Part shown: in pieces, positions 52,452 to 64,000 of the stretch | How positions within the stretch are numbered: position 1 is the stretch's first letter | Layout: every line of letters begins with the position of its first letter | Notes under the pieces: generated by a model | Told to the model about the DNA's origin: nothing | Seen by the model: only the letters and a program-made list of their open reading frames with translations | Database searches by the model: none | Position numbers and translations under genes: made by a program | NCBI GenBank assembly: GCA_964019695.1 | Contig: OZ026524.1 | Span: 63,371,066 to 63,435,065, forward strand | DNA length: 64,000 nucleotides | Reading direction: 5' to 3' | Origin: Loripinus fragilis | Taxonomy: Eukaryota; Mollusca; Bivalvia; Lucinida; Lucinidae

Positions 52452-55400
52452 AGTAAGTAAGGGTGCAAAGATCAGGAATCAAGTACAACACCTGACCCAG
52501 GATACCAATGGGAAAGTGACAAACTCAGTTATAAACCACAAACGAGAGCCAAGAGGTCAGCCCTTTCCCAGCAAGTGACCACAAGGCACAAATAAACAGA
52601 CGCGTACAAAGTAAGTAAGGTTGCAAAGATCAGGAATCGATACAATCAAGTACCACACCTAACCCAGGATACCAATGGGAAAGTGACAAACTCACAGAAG
52701 ACACCACAAACGAAAGCCAAGAGGTCAGCCCTTTCCCAGCAGGTGACCACGAAGCACATATAAACAGACGCGCACAAAACATAGCAAACACAAGACAGAA
52801 CAAAAACATAAAAGATCCACAAAAGAAGTACCGCCTTGGAACGGTCAGTAAAATATTTTACTGGAGGGCTTAAACCAGTTTTACGGTGCCAACCTCGCCC
52901 TTTATTCTGATGTGGACCATGACACATTTGGGAAAGTAACAAAACACAACAATCATGACAGCCAAGAGGTCAGCCCTTTCCCAGCAGGTGACCACAAGGC
53001 TACAAGGAACATACACTACAGCATAACACACACCAACATGAAGCATAATTAACAAAAATGATCCACAAAAGAAGCACCGCCTTGGAACGGTCAGTAAAAT
53101 TCTTTTACTGGAGGGCTTAAACCGGTTTAACGGCGCCAACCTCACCCTTAATTCAGATGTGGATTAAGACACATAGATATTTGGTTTGCATGAAAGACCC
53201 CTAACTTATCAATGCATCATTTCCTAAAACATATAAATCAAGATATAACAAGGAGATAAAGCAAGGATAAGGACTCAACAGTAAATTAAACTGAATACCG
53301 GAGCAAAAGAAATCCAACAGGTAAACCCCGGTGGGCCCGACAAACAGCCAAAGCATCAGGCCCCTACCATCTCATCAATAGATAAGTCTTTAAGTCGGAA
53401 CCATCATACAGTCTGAAGTCCGACCCACCGGCGTGCAATTAAAGAGGAAAGCAAAGTTGCCAACTGTGATTGGGTTGACTACCAAGCATGCAGTCTGTTG
53501 CACTACATTAATGTTATAGCCAATCTTTTTATAATGGGAAATTATTTTAATGAACTGCGCTGAAAAATTATTAGAGCCAACAATCTTCTTCAACTTATAC
53601 ACCAAGTCACCATAGAAATCAGGTTCCGAAAGTCCTTGGCGCAAGAGAGATTTAAGTCCAACTTGGAATTTAGAAATCAAATCAAAGTATCGTCTATAAA
53701 ATTTTGAAAATGTTTTGCGAAGTTTATGATACCGATAGCCCTGTTTAAGAAGTTTCTGAGTTAACAATTTATTGCGGGTGTTGAAGTCAGTAACATAGCT
53801 AGATGCTCTAGCAAAACGAATGAGTTGAGAGATATAGACTCCATAGGATGTAGAACGAGGAACATCACCATCTAAAAATGGGAAATTGACAATTTCAAAA
53901 TCAAAGTCGTCACGTTTATCATAAATTTTGGTAGAAACAATACCATTAGAAATTGACAAATGCAAGTCTAAAAATGCGGCTTCGGTATCAGAGGCATTGG
54001 CTTTATTAAGTTGGAGCTCTGAAGGGTATATTTGACTAACCATATTTTCAAAATAAACATTATTAATATTTAAAATATCGTCCAAATATCTGGAAGTAGT
54101 GTTAAACGCATCAATAACATCAGCCTGCTTATCATCAGAAAGAGAAAGGGTCCCCTTCATAACAAAACAGGAATAAATCTGCAACCAGGGGAGCACAATT
54201 AGTGCCCATGGGAATCCCAACTACTTGTCTATAGAGCTTGGTGCCAAATCGAATAAAAATGTTGTCCAACAAAAAGGTCAGCGCATCACATACATTTTGA
54301 CACGACCATGCATGATATTTTTTAGGTTTTTCTGAAGTAAAAAATGCATTTCTGTCACTACATGCAAGGTAAGGAGAGCCTTCTCTCTGGAAGGTTCTTT
54401 CAATAAGATCAATAAGTTTATCTTTAATTAAATTATGAGGTAAAGTAGTGTAAAGAGTAGAAAAATCATAAGTAGACAAACTGGTCGCATTGAAATCTCT
54501 AGCTTTAAGTTTATCTAAAATTTCACCTGAATTTTTAATCGACCAAAATAGGTTTTTACCGGATCTCTCATATACTTTTTCACAATATTTGATAACATGT
54601 TTTTTAACAGCTGTAAGACACGAGGTTAACAATTAAGAAAGTTCTGTTGTCGTACAAGAACTAGAATTTGCAATAAATCTTGCTTTATAGGGTTTTTTAT
54701 GGAGTTTAGGTAACCAGTACAACGTAGGAACTTTGTCTTGATTTTCTTTAGCTTTGACACCAAAATGTAGGGCTGTATGACAACCATGCCCATTAACAAT
54801 CACCCTTTCACTTAAAGAAGGCTGCAGTTTATAGGCATTAGTGTCAACAAGCTCACGCTTAAGAGTATTAATATAATACAATCGTCATACAACAACAACA
54901 TTGTTAGCAGCTTTATCTGCTGGAACCAAAACATAGTTAATATGAAAATCCTGGATACCTCGTTTAAGATGACGAAAAGAAGATTTAGGTTTAGGGGGCA
55001 AAAGATGTGTATTACGAGAGTAAAATGAAATACAAGTATCAATAATTTTAAAAATGTTAATCTTCCATTCCTTCAAAGCATCAGGTTCAACATTTTCCCG
55101 TTTGCACCATCGATTACTGAAGTCATTTAAAGAAGCAGCGATCTCTCTACGACATTTAGAGAAATCAATATAAGAGGGAAATCTATATTTAGGACCTTTA
55201 GAAATGATATTGCGAACTCTAGCGTCAGGAATGACATTTAGATTACCTGTAATAACATGCCCTGCAGAGGGATATAAATAATTTGAATTTTTACAATCTC
55301 AGGAGGCAGGAGTATTGGAATCTATATCTAAATCATTTACAATTTTATTAAAGTCAAATATCGTAGACCTTATTGGTTTGTTATATTTATAACAAATGAT

Positions 55401-55737
55401 AGGAGTTTCAGAATTATTAAAGTAATTTGGAATAGATGAAATCACTGAATTATCCTTGAAGATACTATGTAAATCAATAAACTCAATACTTTTGTTAATG
55501 AATGGAATTTTGATAAAATGTCGTTTATGGTTGACCTCAGAATCGATATAAGGACTAAGGAAATGTTGAACATAACACCTTGTAAGGAGTGCTGCTTTAT
55601 ATAATTTATTTGCTCTATCATAAAGTTTATTAGCCTCTAACTCTAAATTGCGTAAAACTGAGATAGGCAAGGAACTTAAAAATGAAAATAAGCCATGTCG
55701 AGGCATAACAAACACAATACAGAATGGGCCTCGCTCA
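52452..55737 (-). mobile_element. Penelope-like retroelement, decayed, with three tandem 3' ends
   Basis: A reverse-transcriptase region (next entry) is followed on the minus strand by a 3' UTR. Three partial copies of that 3' end lie head to tail: ~53190-52930, 52929-52609 and 52608-52452. They share GACCGTTCCAAGGCGG, CACCTGCTGGGAAAGGGCTG and GGTATCCTGGGTCAGGTGT. The 5' side stops at a SINE fragment. Assignment to Penelope-like elements rests on the RT motifs; no GIY-YIG nuclease domain is visible. Confidence 0.75.
53390..55737 (-). pseudogene. Reverse transcriptase pseudogene (Penelope-like)
   Basis: The minus-strand frame runs from 55737 downward. Recognisable blocks in order: an N-terminal region rich in Asn/Lys/Ile; VLVPADKAANNVVVV (~54890); PTLYWLPKLHKKPYKARFI (~54700); STYDFSTLYTTLPHNLI (~54450); GIPMGTNCAPLVADLF (~54200); SRYLDDIL (~54080, catalytic Y-L-D-D); GVYISQLIRFAR and a Lys/Phe-rich thumb region. 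It is broken by in-frame stops at about 55299, 54885 and 54633 and by a frameshift between 54135 and 54220. The frame ends at 53390. The 'W/G-LPK-x-HK' and 'Y-x-DD' blocks suit Penelope-like RTs (family knowledge); other non-LTR-like RTs cannot be ruled out. Confidence 0.82.
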
Positions 55738-55815
55738 AGGAAACAACGCAGTGCCGCCGGTGACGCTTGAACCCCCAACCCTCTGATCTTGAATCCAACA
55801 CTCTACCACTGAGAA
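55738..55815 (-). mobile_element. SINE type 1 head fragment
   Basis: Reverse complement has the tRNA-like head, TCTCAGTGGTAGAGTG, and the GTCACTGCGTTG-like start of the body. It abuts the 5' edge of the Penelope-like element, suggesting that element inserted into or truncated at the SINE. Confidence 0.65.
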
Positions 55816-56169
55816 GTGTCATTTCGTCTCTGCAATGAAAGGATTTCTTTTGTCTTGTACCTCCAGTATTCTTATTAAGGACCATCTAAATGTTCTTGAT
55901 AGTGTTTCGGTGTTTTTTTTGTCCGATAAAATTGCACATTTTCTTTGATAAACTGTCGTGAGAAAACCTTACATTGTAGCATGCGAATGACCAGGCGCAG
56001 ACCAGCCTGCGCATCCGTGCTATCTGATCAGCAACTTAGTTATTCGCTTATTGTAAAATAAATCATAACTTGCTACACGCGAAATGTCACTATTCTAGCT
56101 AGTTTCTGTACATGAGCAGGCTGGTTTGAATCTCACTGTCGGAAACACCGAATGGCATAGTTTCATCTT
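55816..56169. other. Spacer between the two Penelope-like copies
   Basis: Contains a reverse relative of the GCGCAG hairpin repeat at about 55975-56155. No gene. Confidence 0.4.
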
Positions 56170-57015
56170 TAGACGGAATGATTTTAATTTTTAAATTCTA
56201 GTAAATTTCCTATTTCTTGATAGAGATATTCCTCGCTCCCCTTCCTATGGTGTATATGTTTCTCAACTTATGGTTTTGCGAGAGTGTGTTCTTATGTTGG
56301 TGACTTCAACATCAGAAACCTATTTTTGACTGCTAAGTTATTAAAACAGGTTTATAGATATCATATTGTTCAATGCAACATTGTAGGAGCGCAATGGCTC
56401 AGTGGTAGAGTGCTTCACTCGAAACCGAAGGCCTCACTGGCGTCACTGCGTTGTGGTCCTTCAGCAAGACACATTTATCCTAGCTTAGTACTGGTTCAAC
56501 CAAGGAAGACCCGTCCTTATATATCTGAAAGATTGTTGATGGGATGGCGTAAAGAATCAAGTCAAACAAAATACTACATTAAAACTCGTCTGCAACAGGC
56601 ATATCAGAACCTTTACTTTATGGTGATTTAGTTTATAAATTCAAAGAATTGTTGGAAAACCTAATTTCAGTGATCAATTCAAAAAGATCATGAAGCATTT
56701 AAAAAAAAGTTGGATATAACTTTTATACCATGCGACAGTCTGCATGCCGGGTTGTTAAACCAATCACTGTTTATAGCTATGGTGTCCTCTTTAATTGCAC
56801 GATGGTGTGTCAGACTTGAGACTTAATGTTGCTCTGATATAAAGCTTTAATCGGTGTGTTGGTGCCTGATGCTTGGCTGTAGCTGGGCCCACCGTGGCTC
56901 AAGTTGAGGTTTTCTTCAGCTCTGACTATCAGGGTTGTGAGCCATTTTCTTTGTTTCATCATTGTGCGTTAATTTGATAATATTGTTTCTCTATGGTGAT
57001 ACATGGCAATAGTTA
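56170..57015 (+). pseudogene. Second Penelope-like reverse transcriptase remnant, + strand, split by a SINE
   Basis: Translated, 56176-56390 gives VNFLFLDRDIPRSPSYGVYV, matching the C-terminal half of the 53.4-55.7 kb frame. After the SINE, 56595-56830 matches the thumb region (IVGKPNFSDQFKKIMKHLKK). It has multiple stops and frameshifts, followed by a diverged 3' UTR (GATGCTTGGCTGTAGCTGGG). It is older than the copy at 53.4 kb, judging by decay. Confidence 0.78.
56396..56571 (+). mobile_element. SINE type 1 inserted in the second Penelope remnant
   Basis: Starts GGAGCGCAATGGCTCAGTGG, lacks box B (internal ~15-bp deletion after CCGAAGG), and ends GTCAAACAAAA. Confidence 0.82.
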
Positions 57016-57044
57016 GGAATCCAGTATACGAGCTTAACATCCAC

Positions 57045-57674
57045 TGCTCAAAATATTTAAAGGAACACCTGATAATTTACCATAGGTGGTAATGTTAACC
57101 CCTGTCCAATAGACAAGTACTGCATTTCACTAGACAATAAGGCAGAAACCCGGTTTATTTTGCCATTTTTGCTACAATAGCCAAAGCCTTGGATAAATAA
57201 AAGTTTTTGATAAAACGATCGCTGCTTAAGTTCATGGCTTAATTTTATAAGTTTTATATAACTTGAAATGACTTGAAATGACGATTTTTTTCTGGAACTC
57301 TGTAGAATCTTCCGAATTTGTTAAACGCGTAACCTTATGATTTCTGCAACATTACGGGTAAAAGGCTATTGGCTGTACAGAAATGATGCTGCTGTGGTGC
57401 TTGTTTGAAAAATTCGTCTTGAAATTTGGTTTTGAAAAAAGGGGTATTTGTTAACAAAATTTCATTTTTACATAAAGTGTTCCATGGAGATTTCTGGAAA
57501 GGGATTACTTTATTCTTATCAACAAGCATCATCCTTGATAGGTAACCAAACTAATCACAGGACAAACGTGTCTTTGCCTTATTAACCCAACTCTCGCTAT
57601 GAGTCAGACTATGAGTGCATTTGTATTGTGATCAATGGCAAAAACACAGTGTTCCTTTAAATATTTTGAGCAGT
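57045..57674. mobile_element. 630-bp TIR transposon
   Basis: ACTGCTCAAAATATTTAAAG then GAACAC at the left; inverted GTGTTC and CTTTAAATATTTTGAGCAGT at the right: 26 bp, perfect. No transposase; family not assigned. Confidence 0.88.
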
Positions 57675-58089
57675 TAATTTTTGCTTCAACAACGGCAGAA
57701 TCTAAGGCGAATATTTGGAACCAGTTAAATGCATTTTAGCCCCCTTCCCCCATGGCTTTGGTTGCTGTCCGTTCTAAGGCGGTGGTTCTGCTGTTGTTGA
57801 TTCGATGTTGAGTGTTACTCCCATTGTGGGATTCTGTAATTGTTCTGTTTTGTTGTGCGTTACTTTATGTCTATTTTAGTTTTGCTATCATCTTGATGGG
57901 GAATAGAGAGCTGGTTGCTTTACTTTGTTTGTCTTCTTGGTGTCTCGTGGTTGTTGTGTGGCTCTTCCTTACGATGCCACGGGTTTGTCTGCAGTTTGTG
58001 ACTGTGGTATTCCTGATTATACTCACTATATCTCGTTTCGCGGCCCATTAATAGTCTGTGATAGTGGTATTTTCAGGACTTGTTTTAAA
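57675..58089. other. Spacer, no gene seen
   Basis: TG-rich sequence with short hydrophobic open stretches (57812-58110) that lack homology signals or splice context. Confidence 0.3.
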
Positions 58090-58277
58090 AGCGCTGTGGC
58101 TCAGTGCTAGCGTGATCGACTTGGTCTCAAGAGACCCAAGTACGAGTCTCACCAGAACCATCGTCTTGTCCTTGGGCAAGGCATTTATCCTCTGCTTGGT
58201 GCTGATTCAATCCAGAAAACAACCCCAACATACCTGAAAAATGTTGAATGGGACGTTAAGCATCAGCGCATCAAACA
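58090..58277 (+). mobile_element. tRNA-derived SINE, diverged
   Basis: GTGGCTCAGTGCTAGCGTG head, CAAGTACGAGTCTCACC box B region, TTGGGCAAGGCATTTATCC body and GGACGTTAAGCATCAGCGC end. Confidence 0.78.
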
Positions 58278-58318
58278 TACTTTATTGTGCTCGTTCTAGC
58301 TCATGTTCAGCCAATTTA

Positions 58319-59014
58319 TATACCCAACAAAAAAAAGAAACGCAACAAAAGAACTTCAAATTCAAATTCAAAGTCAAATTCCAGAATTCCATGTATATGA
58401 TCTAAAGGCCCATTTTTTGTATGGGAAGATTACAAGTGGTAAGACAATTTCATTTTCATCAGTTTAAATCATGTTAGTGACTCCTGCTTTGCAGATCTTT
58501 GGCAATCATGCGTCAAAACTGTGATCAAGAAAATTAGTCATAACGCAGATGGGGGTCAACTTGTTAAGTCACATAAAGTCTGTGTCTGTATTATGTTCTC
58601 TTGAAGGGTTAGCATATGCAATTGGAATCGTCTCAATAGACATAAAGATACTCGGACACTTCTACTATTTGATCACACTCTTTTTGATCACTTGGAAGCC
58701 CTTGTTAGGTGACTACCCTTTGGTAAACGATTGCACCAACAAATCTTGAAAAGTATTTAAGCACAGTTGTTATCAATTTATACTGCCCAGTCCTGTAAAA
58801 TGGGTTTCGGAAAGACAAAAAAGCATGAGTAAATTTCAGAGATGTCTCAAACAATGAAATAAGTATCGTTTATGCAGTTTGCAAGTTAAGAAATGCTCGA
58901 AATTCCATGTAAGCAGTACTTTTGAATTAATGTCTCAACTATTTTGTATTCCAACAATAAAAGAAGAACTTCATAGGAAAATCTTACTGATGCGTTTCTT
59001 TTTTGTTAGGTATA
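58319..59014. mobile_element. Mariner-type non-autonomous element with TA borders
   Basis: TATACCCAACAAAAAAAAGA then AACGCA at the left; inverted TGCGTTTCTTTTTTGTTAGG then TATA at the right. About 25-bp ends with one or two differences. No transposase frame. Confidence 0.8.
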
Positions 59015-59192
59015 ATTTTGCATTGAAAAACCAACAGAACTTAATAATTTGTAATTCTTTTATTTTGCCATATCGCGGTCCCAAGATTATTAAGCTTTTT
59101 TTGTGCTCAACTCAATTAAGCATGAAATAAATCGAGCTAATTAATGTTAAAATGCCAACAATTGGTAGCTTTAACATTAATGAACATGATAA

Positions 59193-62100
59193 ATACAACA
59201 ACTATATATCATAACTAGTTTCCTTATTCTGTTCCTCCATACAAGAGTACTACATAACTTCGTATGTTCCATGTCCCTTCTTCTACAACTATACTTCATA
59301 ACCGTTTCCCTTCTTCTGTTCCTCCATACAAGAGTACTACATAACTTCGCCTGTTCCATTTCCCTTCTTCTACAACTATGCTTCATAACTGTTTCCTTAT
59401 TCTGTTCCTCCATACAAGAGTACTACATAGCTTCGCTTTCTCCATTTTCCTTCTTCTACAACTATACTTCATGACTATTTCTCATCTTCTGTTCCTCTAT
59501 ATAAGAGTACTAGATAACTTCGTCTGTTTCATTCCCTTCTTCTACAACTATACATCATAACTATTTTCCTTCTTCTGTTCCTCCATACAGGAGTACTACA
59601 TAACTTCATCTGTTCCATTTCCCTCTACAACTATACTTCATAACTGTTTCCCTTCTTCTGTTCCTCCATATAAGAGTACTACATAACTTCGTCTGTTCCA
59701 TTTCCCTTCTTCTACAACTATACTTCATAACTGTTTCCCATCTTCTAATCCTCCATACAGGAGTACTTCATCACTCCGTCTGTTCCATTTCCCTTCTTCT
59801 ACAACTATACTTCATAACTAGTTCTCTTCTTCTGTTCCTCCATACAGGAGTACTACATAACTTCGTCTGTTCCATTTCCTTTCTTGTACAACTATACTTC
59901 ATAACTGTTTCTCTTCTTCTGTTCCTCCATACAAGAGTACCACATAGCTTCGCTTGTTCCATTTCCCTTCTTCTACTTCTATTTCATAACTGTTTCCCTT
60001 CTTCTGTTCCTCCATACAGGAGTACTGCATCACTTCATTTGTTTGATTTCCCTTCTTCTACAACTATACTTCATAACTGTTTCCCTTCTTCTGTTCCTCC
60101 ATATAAGAGAACTACATAACTTCGTCTGTTCCATTGCCCTTCTTCTACAACTATACTTCATAACTGTTTCCCTTCTTCTGTTCCTCCATATAAGAGTACT
60201 ACATAACTTCGTCTGTTCCATTGCCCTTCTTCTAAAACTATATTTCATAACTGTTTCCCTTCTTCTGTTCCTCCATACAGGAGTACTACATAACGTCGTC
60301 TGTTCCATTTCCTTTCTTCTACAACTATACTTCATAACTGTTTCTCTTTTTAGTTCCTCCATATAAGAGTACTACATAACTTCGTTTGTTCAATTTCCCT
60401 TCTTCTACAACTATACTTCATAACTGTTTCTGTTCTTCTGTTCCTCCATACAGGAGTACTACATAACTTCGTCTGTTCAATTTCCTTTCTTCTACAAATA
60501 TACTTCATAACTGTTTCCCTTCTTCTGTTACTCCATACAAGAGAACTACATAACTTCGTCTGTTCCATTTCCCTTCTTCTATAACTATACTTCATAACTG
60601 TTTCCCTTCTTCTGTTCTTCCATACAAGAGTACTACATAACTTCCTCTGTTCTATTTCCCTTCTACAACTATACTTCATAACTGTTTCTGTTCTTCTGTT
60701 CCTCCATATAAGAGTACTACATAGCTTCGCTTGTTCCATTTCCCTTCTTCTACTTCTATTTCATATCTGTTTCCCATCTTTTGTTCCTCCATACAAGAGT
60801 ACTACATAACTTCGTCTGTTCCATTTCCCTTCTTCTACAACTATACTTAATAACTGTTTCTCTTCTTTTGTTCCTCCATACAAGAGTACTACATAGCTTG
60901 GCTTGTTCCATTTCCCTTCTTCTACTTCTATTTCATAACTGTTTCCCTTCTTCTGTTCCTCCATACAGGAGTACTGCATCACTTCATTTGTTTGATTTCC
61001 CTTCTTCTACAACTATACTTCATAACTGTTACCCTTCTTCTGTTCCTCCATATAAGAGTACTACATAACTTCGTCTGTTCCATTGCCCTTCTTCTACAAC
61101 TATACTTCATAACTGTTTCCCTTCTTCTGTTCCTCCATACAAGAGTTCTACATTACTTCGTCTGTTCCATTTCCCTTCTTCTATAACTATACTTCATAAC
61201 TGTTTCCCTTCTTCTGTTCCTCCATACAAGAGTACTACATAACTTCGTCTGTTCCATTTCCCTTCTTCTACAACTATACTTCATAACTGTTTCCCTTCTT
61301 CTGTTCCTCCGTACAAGAGTACTACATAACTTCGTCTGTTCCATTACCCTTCTTCTACAACTATACTTCATAACTGTTTCCCTTCTTCTGTACCTCTATA
61401 CAGGAATACTACATAACTTTGTCTGTTCCATTTCCCTTCTTCTACAACTACACTTCATAACTATTTCCTTCTTCTGTTCCTCCATACAAGAGTACTACAT
61501 CACTCAGTCTGTTCCATTTCCCTTCTTCTACTTCTATTTCATATCTGTTTCCCATCTTTTGTTCCTCCATACAAGAGTACTACATAACTTCATCTGTTCC
61601 ATTTCCCTTCTTCTACAACTATACTTCATAACTGTTTCCCTTCTTCTGTTCCTCTATACAGGAGTTCTACGAAACTTCGTCTGTTCCATTTCCCTTCGTC
61701 TACAACTATACTTCATTATTGTTTCTCTTCTTCTGTTCCTCCATACAAGAGTACTACACAACTTCGTCAGTTCCATTTCCCATCTTCTACAACTATACTT
61801 CATAACTGTTTCCCTTCTTCTGTTCCTCCATACTAGAGTACTATATAACTTTGTGTTTTCATTTTCCCTTCTTGTACAACTATACTTCAAAACTGTTTCC
61901 CTTCTTCTGTTCCTCCATACAAGAGTACAACAAAACTTCGTCTGTTCCATTTCTCTTCTTCTACAACTATACTTCATAACTGTTTCCCTTCTTCTGTTCC
62001 TCCATACAAGAGTACTTCAAAACTGTCTGGTCCATTTCCCTTCTTCTACAACTATACTTCATAACTGCTTCCCTTCTTCTGTTCCTCTATACAGGAGTAC

Positions 62101-64000
62101 TACATAACTTCGTCTGTTCCATTTCCCTTCTTCTACAACTATACTTCATAACTGTTTGCCTTCTTCTGTTCCTCCATATAAGAGTACTACATGACTACGT
62201 CTGTTCTAATTCCCTTCTTCTACAATTATACTTCATAAGTGTTTCCCTTCTCCTGTCCCTCTATACAGGAGTACTACATAACTTCGTCTGTTCCATTTCC
62301 CCTCTTCTACAACTATACTTCATAATCGTTTCCCTTCTTCTGTTCCTCCATACTAGAGTACTATATAACTTTGTGTTTTCATTTTCCCTTCTTCTACAAC
62401 TATACTTCATAACTGTTTCCCTTCTTCTGTTCCTCCATACAAGAGTACAACAAAACTTCGTCTGTTCCATTTCCCTTCTTCTACAACTATACTTCATAAC
62501 TGTTTCCCTTCTTCTGTTCCTCTATACAGGAGTTCTACATAACTTCGTCTGTTCCATTTCCCTTCTTCTACAACTATACTTCATTATTGTTTCTCTTCTT
62601 CTGTTCCTCCTTACAAGAGTATTACATAACTTAATTTGTTCCATTTCCCTTCTACTACAACTATACATCATAACTGTTGGCCTTCTTGTGTTCCTCCATA
62701 CAGGAGTACTACATAACAACGTCTGTTCCATTTCCCTTCTTCTTCAACTTTACTTCATGACTATTTCCCTTCTTCTGTTCCTCCAAACATCAGTACTGCA
62801 TAACAACTACTGTTCCATTTCCCTTCTTCTACAACTATACTTCATAACTGTTTCCCTTCTTCTGTTCCTCCACTTAAGAGTACAACAAAACTTCGTCTGT
62901 TCCATTTCCCTTCTTCTACAACTATACTTCATAACTGTTTCCCTTCTTCTGTTCCTCTATACAGGAGTTCTACATAACTTCGTCTGTTCCATTTCCCTTC
63001 TTCTACAACTATACTTCATTATTGTTTCTCTTCTTCTGTTCCTCCTTACAAGAGTATTACATAACTTTATTTGTTCCATTTCCCTTCTACTACAACTATA
63101 CATCATAACTGTTGGCCTTCTTGTGTTCCTTCATACAGGAGTACTACATAACAACGTCTGTTCCATTTCCCTTCTTCTACAACTTTACTTCATGACTATT
63201 TCCCTTCTTCTGTTCCTCCAAACAGGAGTACTGCATAACAACGTCTGTTCCACTTCTCTTCTTCTACAACTATACTTCATAACTGTTTCCCTTCTTCTGT
63301 TCCTCCATACAAGAGTACTACAAAACTTCATCTGTTCCATTTCCCTTCTTCTACAACTATAATTCATAACTGTTTATCTTCTTCTGTTCCTCCATACAGA
63401 AGTACTACATAACTTTGTCTGTTCCTTTTCCCTTCTTCTACAGCTATACTTCATAAATGTTTCTCTTCTTCTGTTCCTCTATTTAAGAGTACTACATAAC
63501 TTCGTCTGTTCCATTTCTCTTCTTCTACAACTATACTTCATAACTGTTTCTCTTCTTCTGTTCCTCCATATAGGAGTACTACATAACTTCGTCTGTTCCA
63601 TTCCCTTCTTCTACAACTATACTTCATAACTGTTTCTCTTCTTCTGTTCCTCCATACAGGAGTACTACATAACGTCGTCTGTTCCATTTCCTTTCTTCTA
63701 CAACTATACTTCATAACTGTTTCTCTTTTTAGTTCCTCCATATAAGAGTACTACATAACTTCGTTTGTTCCATTTCCCTTCTTCTACAACTATACTTCAT
63801 AACTGTTTCTGTTCTTCTGTTCCTCCATACAAGACTACTACTTTACTTCATCTGTTCCATTTTCCTTCTTCTACAACTATACTTCATAACTCTTTGCCTT
63901 CTTCTGTTCCTCCATAATAGAGTACTACATGACTACGTCTATTCCATTTCCCTTCTTCTACAACTATACTCCATAAGTGTTTCCCTTCTCCCGTTCCTCT
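59193..64000 (+). repeat. 87-bp satellite array, about 55 units, running off the window
   Basis: Unit TCTGTTCCATTTCCCTTCTT, CTACAACTATACTTCATAAC, TGTTTCCCTTCTTCTGTTCC, TCCATACAAGAGTACTACAT, AACTTCG. The + strand is strongly pyrimidine-rich. 87 = 29 codons, so frames stay open for many units on both strands (329 codons at 62373-63362). Higher-order structure: 62451 and 62886 start copies of a 5-unit (435-bp) block, and other blocks recur about 11 units apart (59971 / 60920). Confidence 0.95.

Noticed and set aside
53390..55737. A retroviral or LTR-retrotransposon polymerase
   Set aside because: No LTRs, gag, protease, RNase H or integrase; the RT block order and tandem 3' ends fit a Penelope-like element better.
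62373..63362. A 329-codon open frame and many others on both strands
   Set aside because: It lies wholly in the 87-bp satellite, whose period is a multiple of three; frames are open on both strands and the peptide is just the repeat. No splice or start context.

Overview
The window looks like invertebrate, most likely bivalve-mollusc, nuclear DNA. The reasons are one intron-split gene spread over 46 kb, very dense short inverted-repeat transposons, tRNA-derived SINEs, Penelope-like reverse-transcriptase debris, and long minisatellites. Species assignment is inference from repeat style; no search was run. There is no sign of operons, CRISPR or prokaryotic genes.

Only one host gene is supported. 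It lies on the + strand (coding span 5648-51590, ten coding exons). It encodes a 369-residue secreted protein: signal peptide, one galaxin-type cysteine module (C-x11-CC-x13-CC-x11-C), a full zona pellucida (ZP) domain, a dibasic furin-type RKRR site and a hydrophobic C-terminal tail. All nine introns are GT-AG, every phase matches, and the exon lengths sum to 1110 nt (369 codons plus stop).

Layout. 1-5.3 kb: flank with a decayed Tc1-like transposon (itself hit by a MITE) and a SINE with clean target duplications. 5.3-12.99 kb: exons 1-5 with fold-back elements between them. 12.99-37.3 kb: the giant intron 5. It opens with a 76-bp minisatellite made of the last 60 nt of exon 5 plus the first 16 nt of the intron, repeated about 30 times and interrupted by SINEs, MITEs and a 1.9-kb hAT-like element with a perfect 8-bp target duplication. 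The intron continues with a 3.3-kb terminal-inverted-repeat (TIR) element carrying a 53-bp minisatellite, and a 5-kb TIR element flanked by TTAA. 37.3-51.6 kb: exons 6-10, separated by a dimeric ~337-bp satellite, a composite TIR element with duplicated ends, a ~155-bp tandem repeat and a Penelope 3' end. 52-57 kb: two decayed Penelope-like elements on opposite strands. 57-59 kb: two small TIR transposons and a SINE. 59.2-64 kb: an 87-bp pyrimidine-rich satellite that runs off the window.

The most unusual item is the minisatellite built from an exon/5'-splice-site junction, which places about 30 decoy donor sites downstream of the real one. The galaxin + ZP architecture, with the galaxin module on a symmetric phase 1-1 exon pair, is the main protein-level point of interest.
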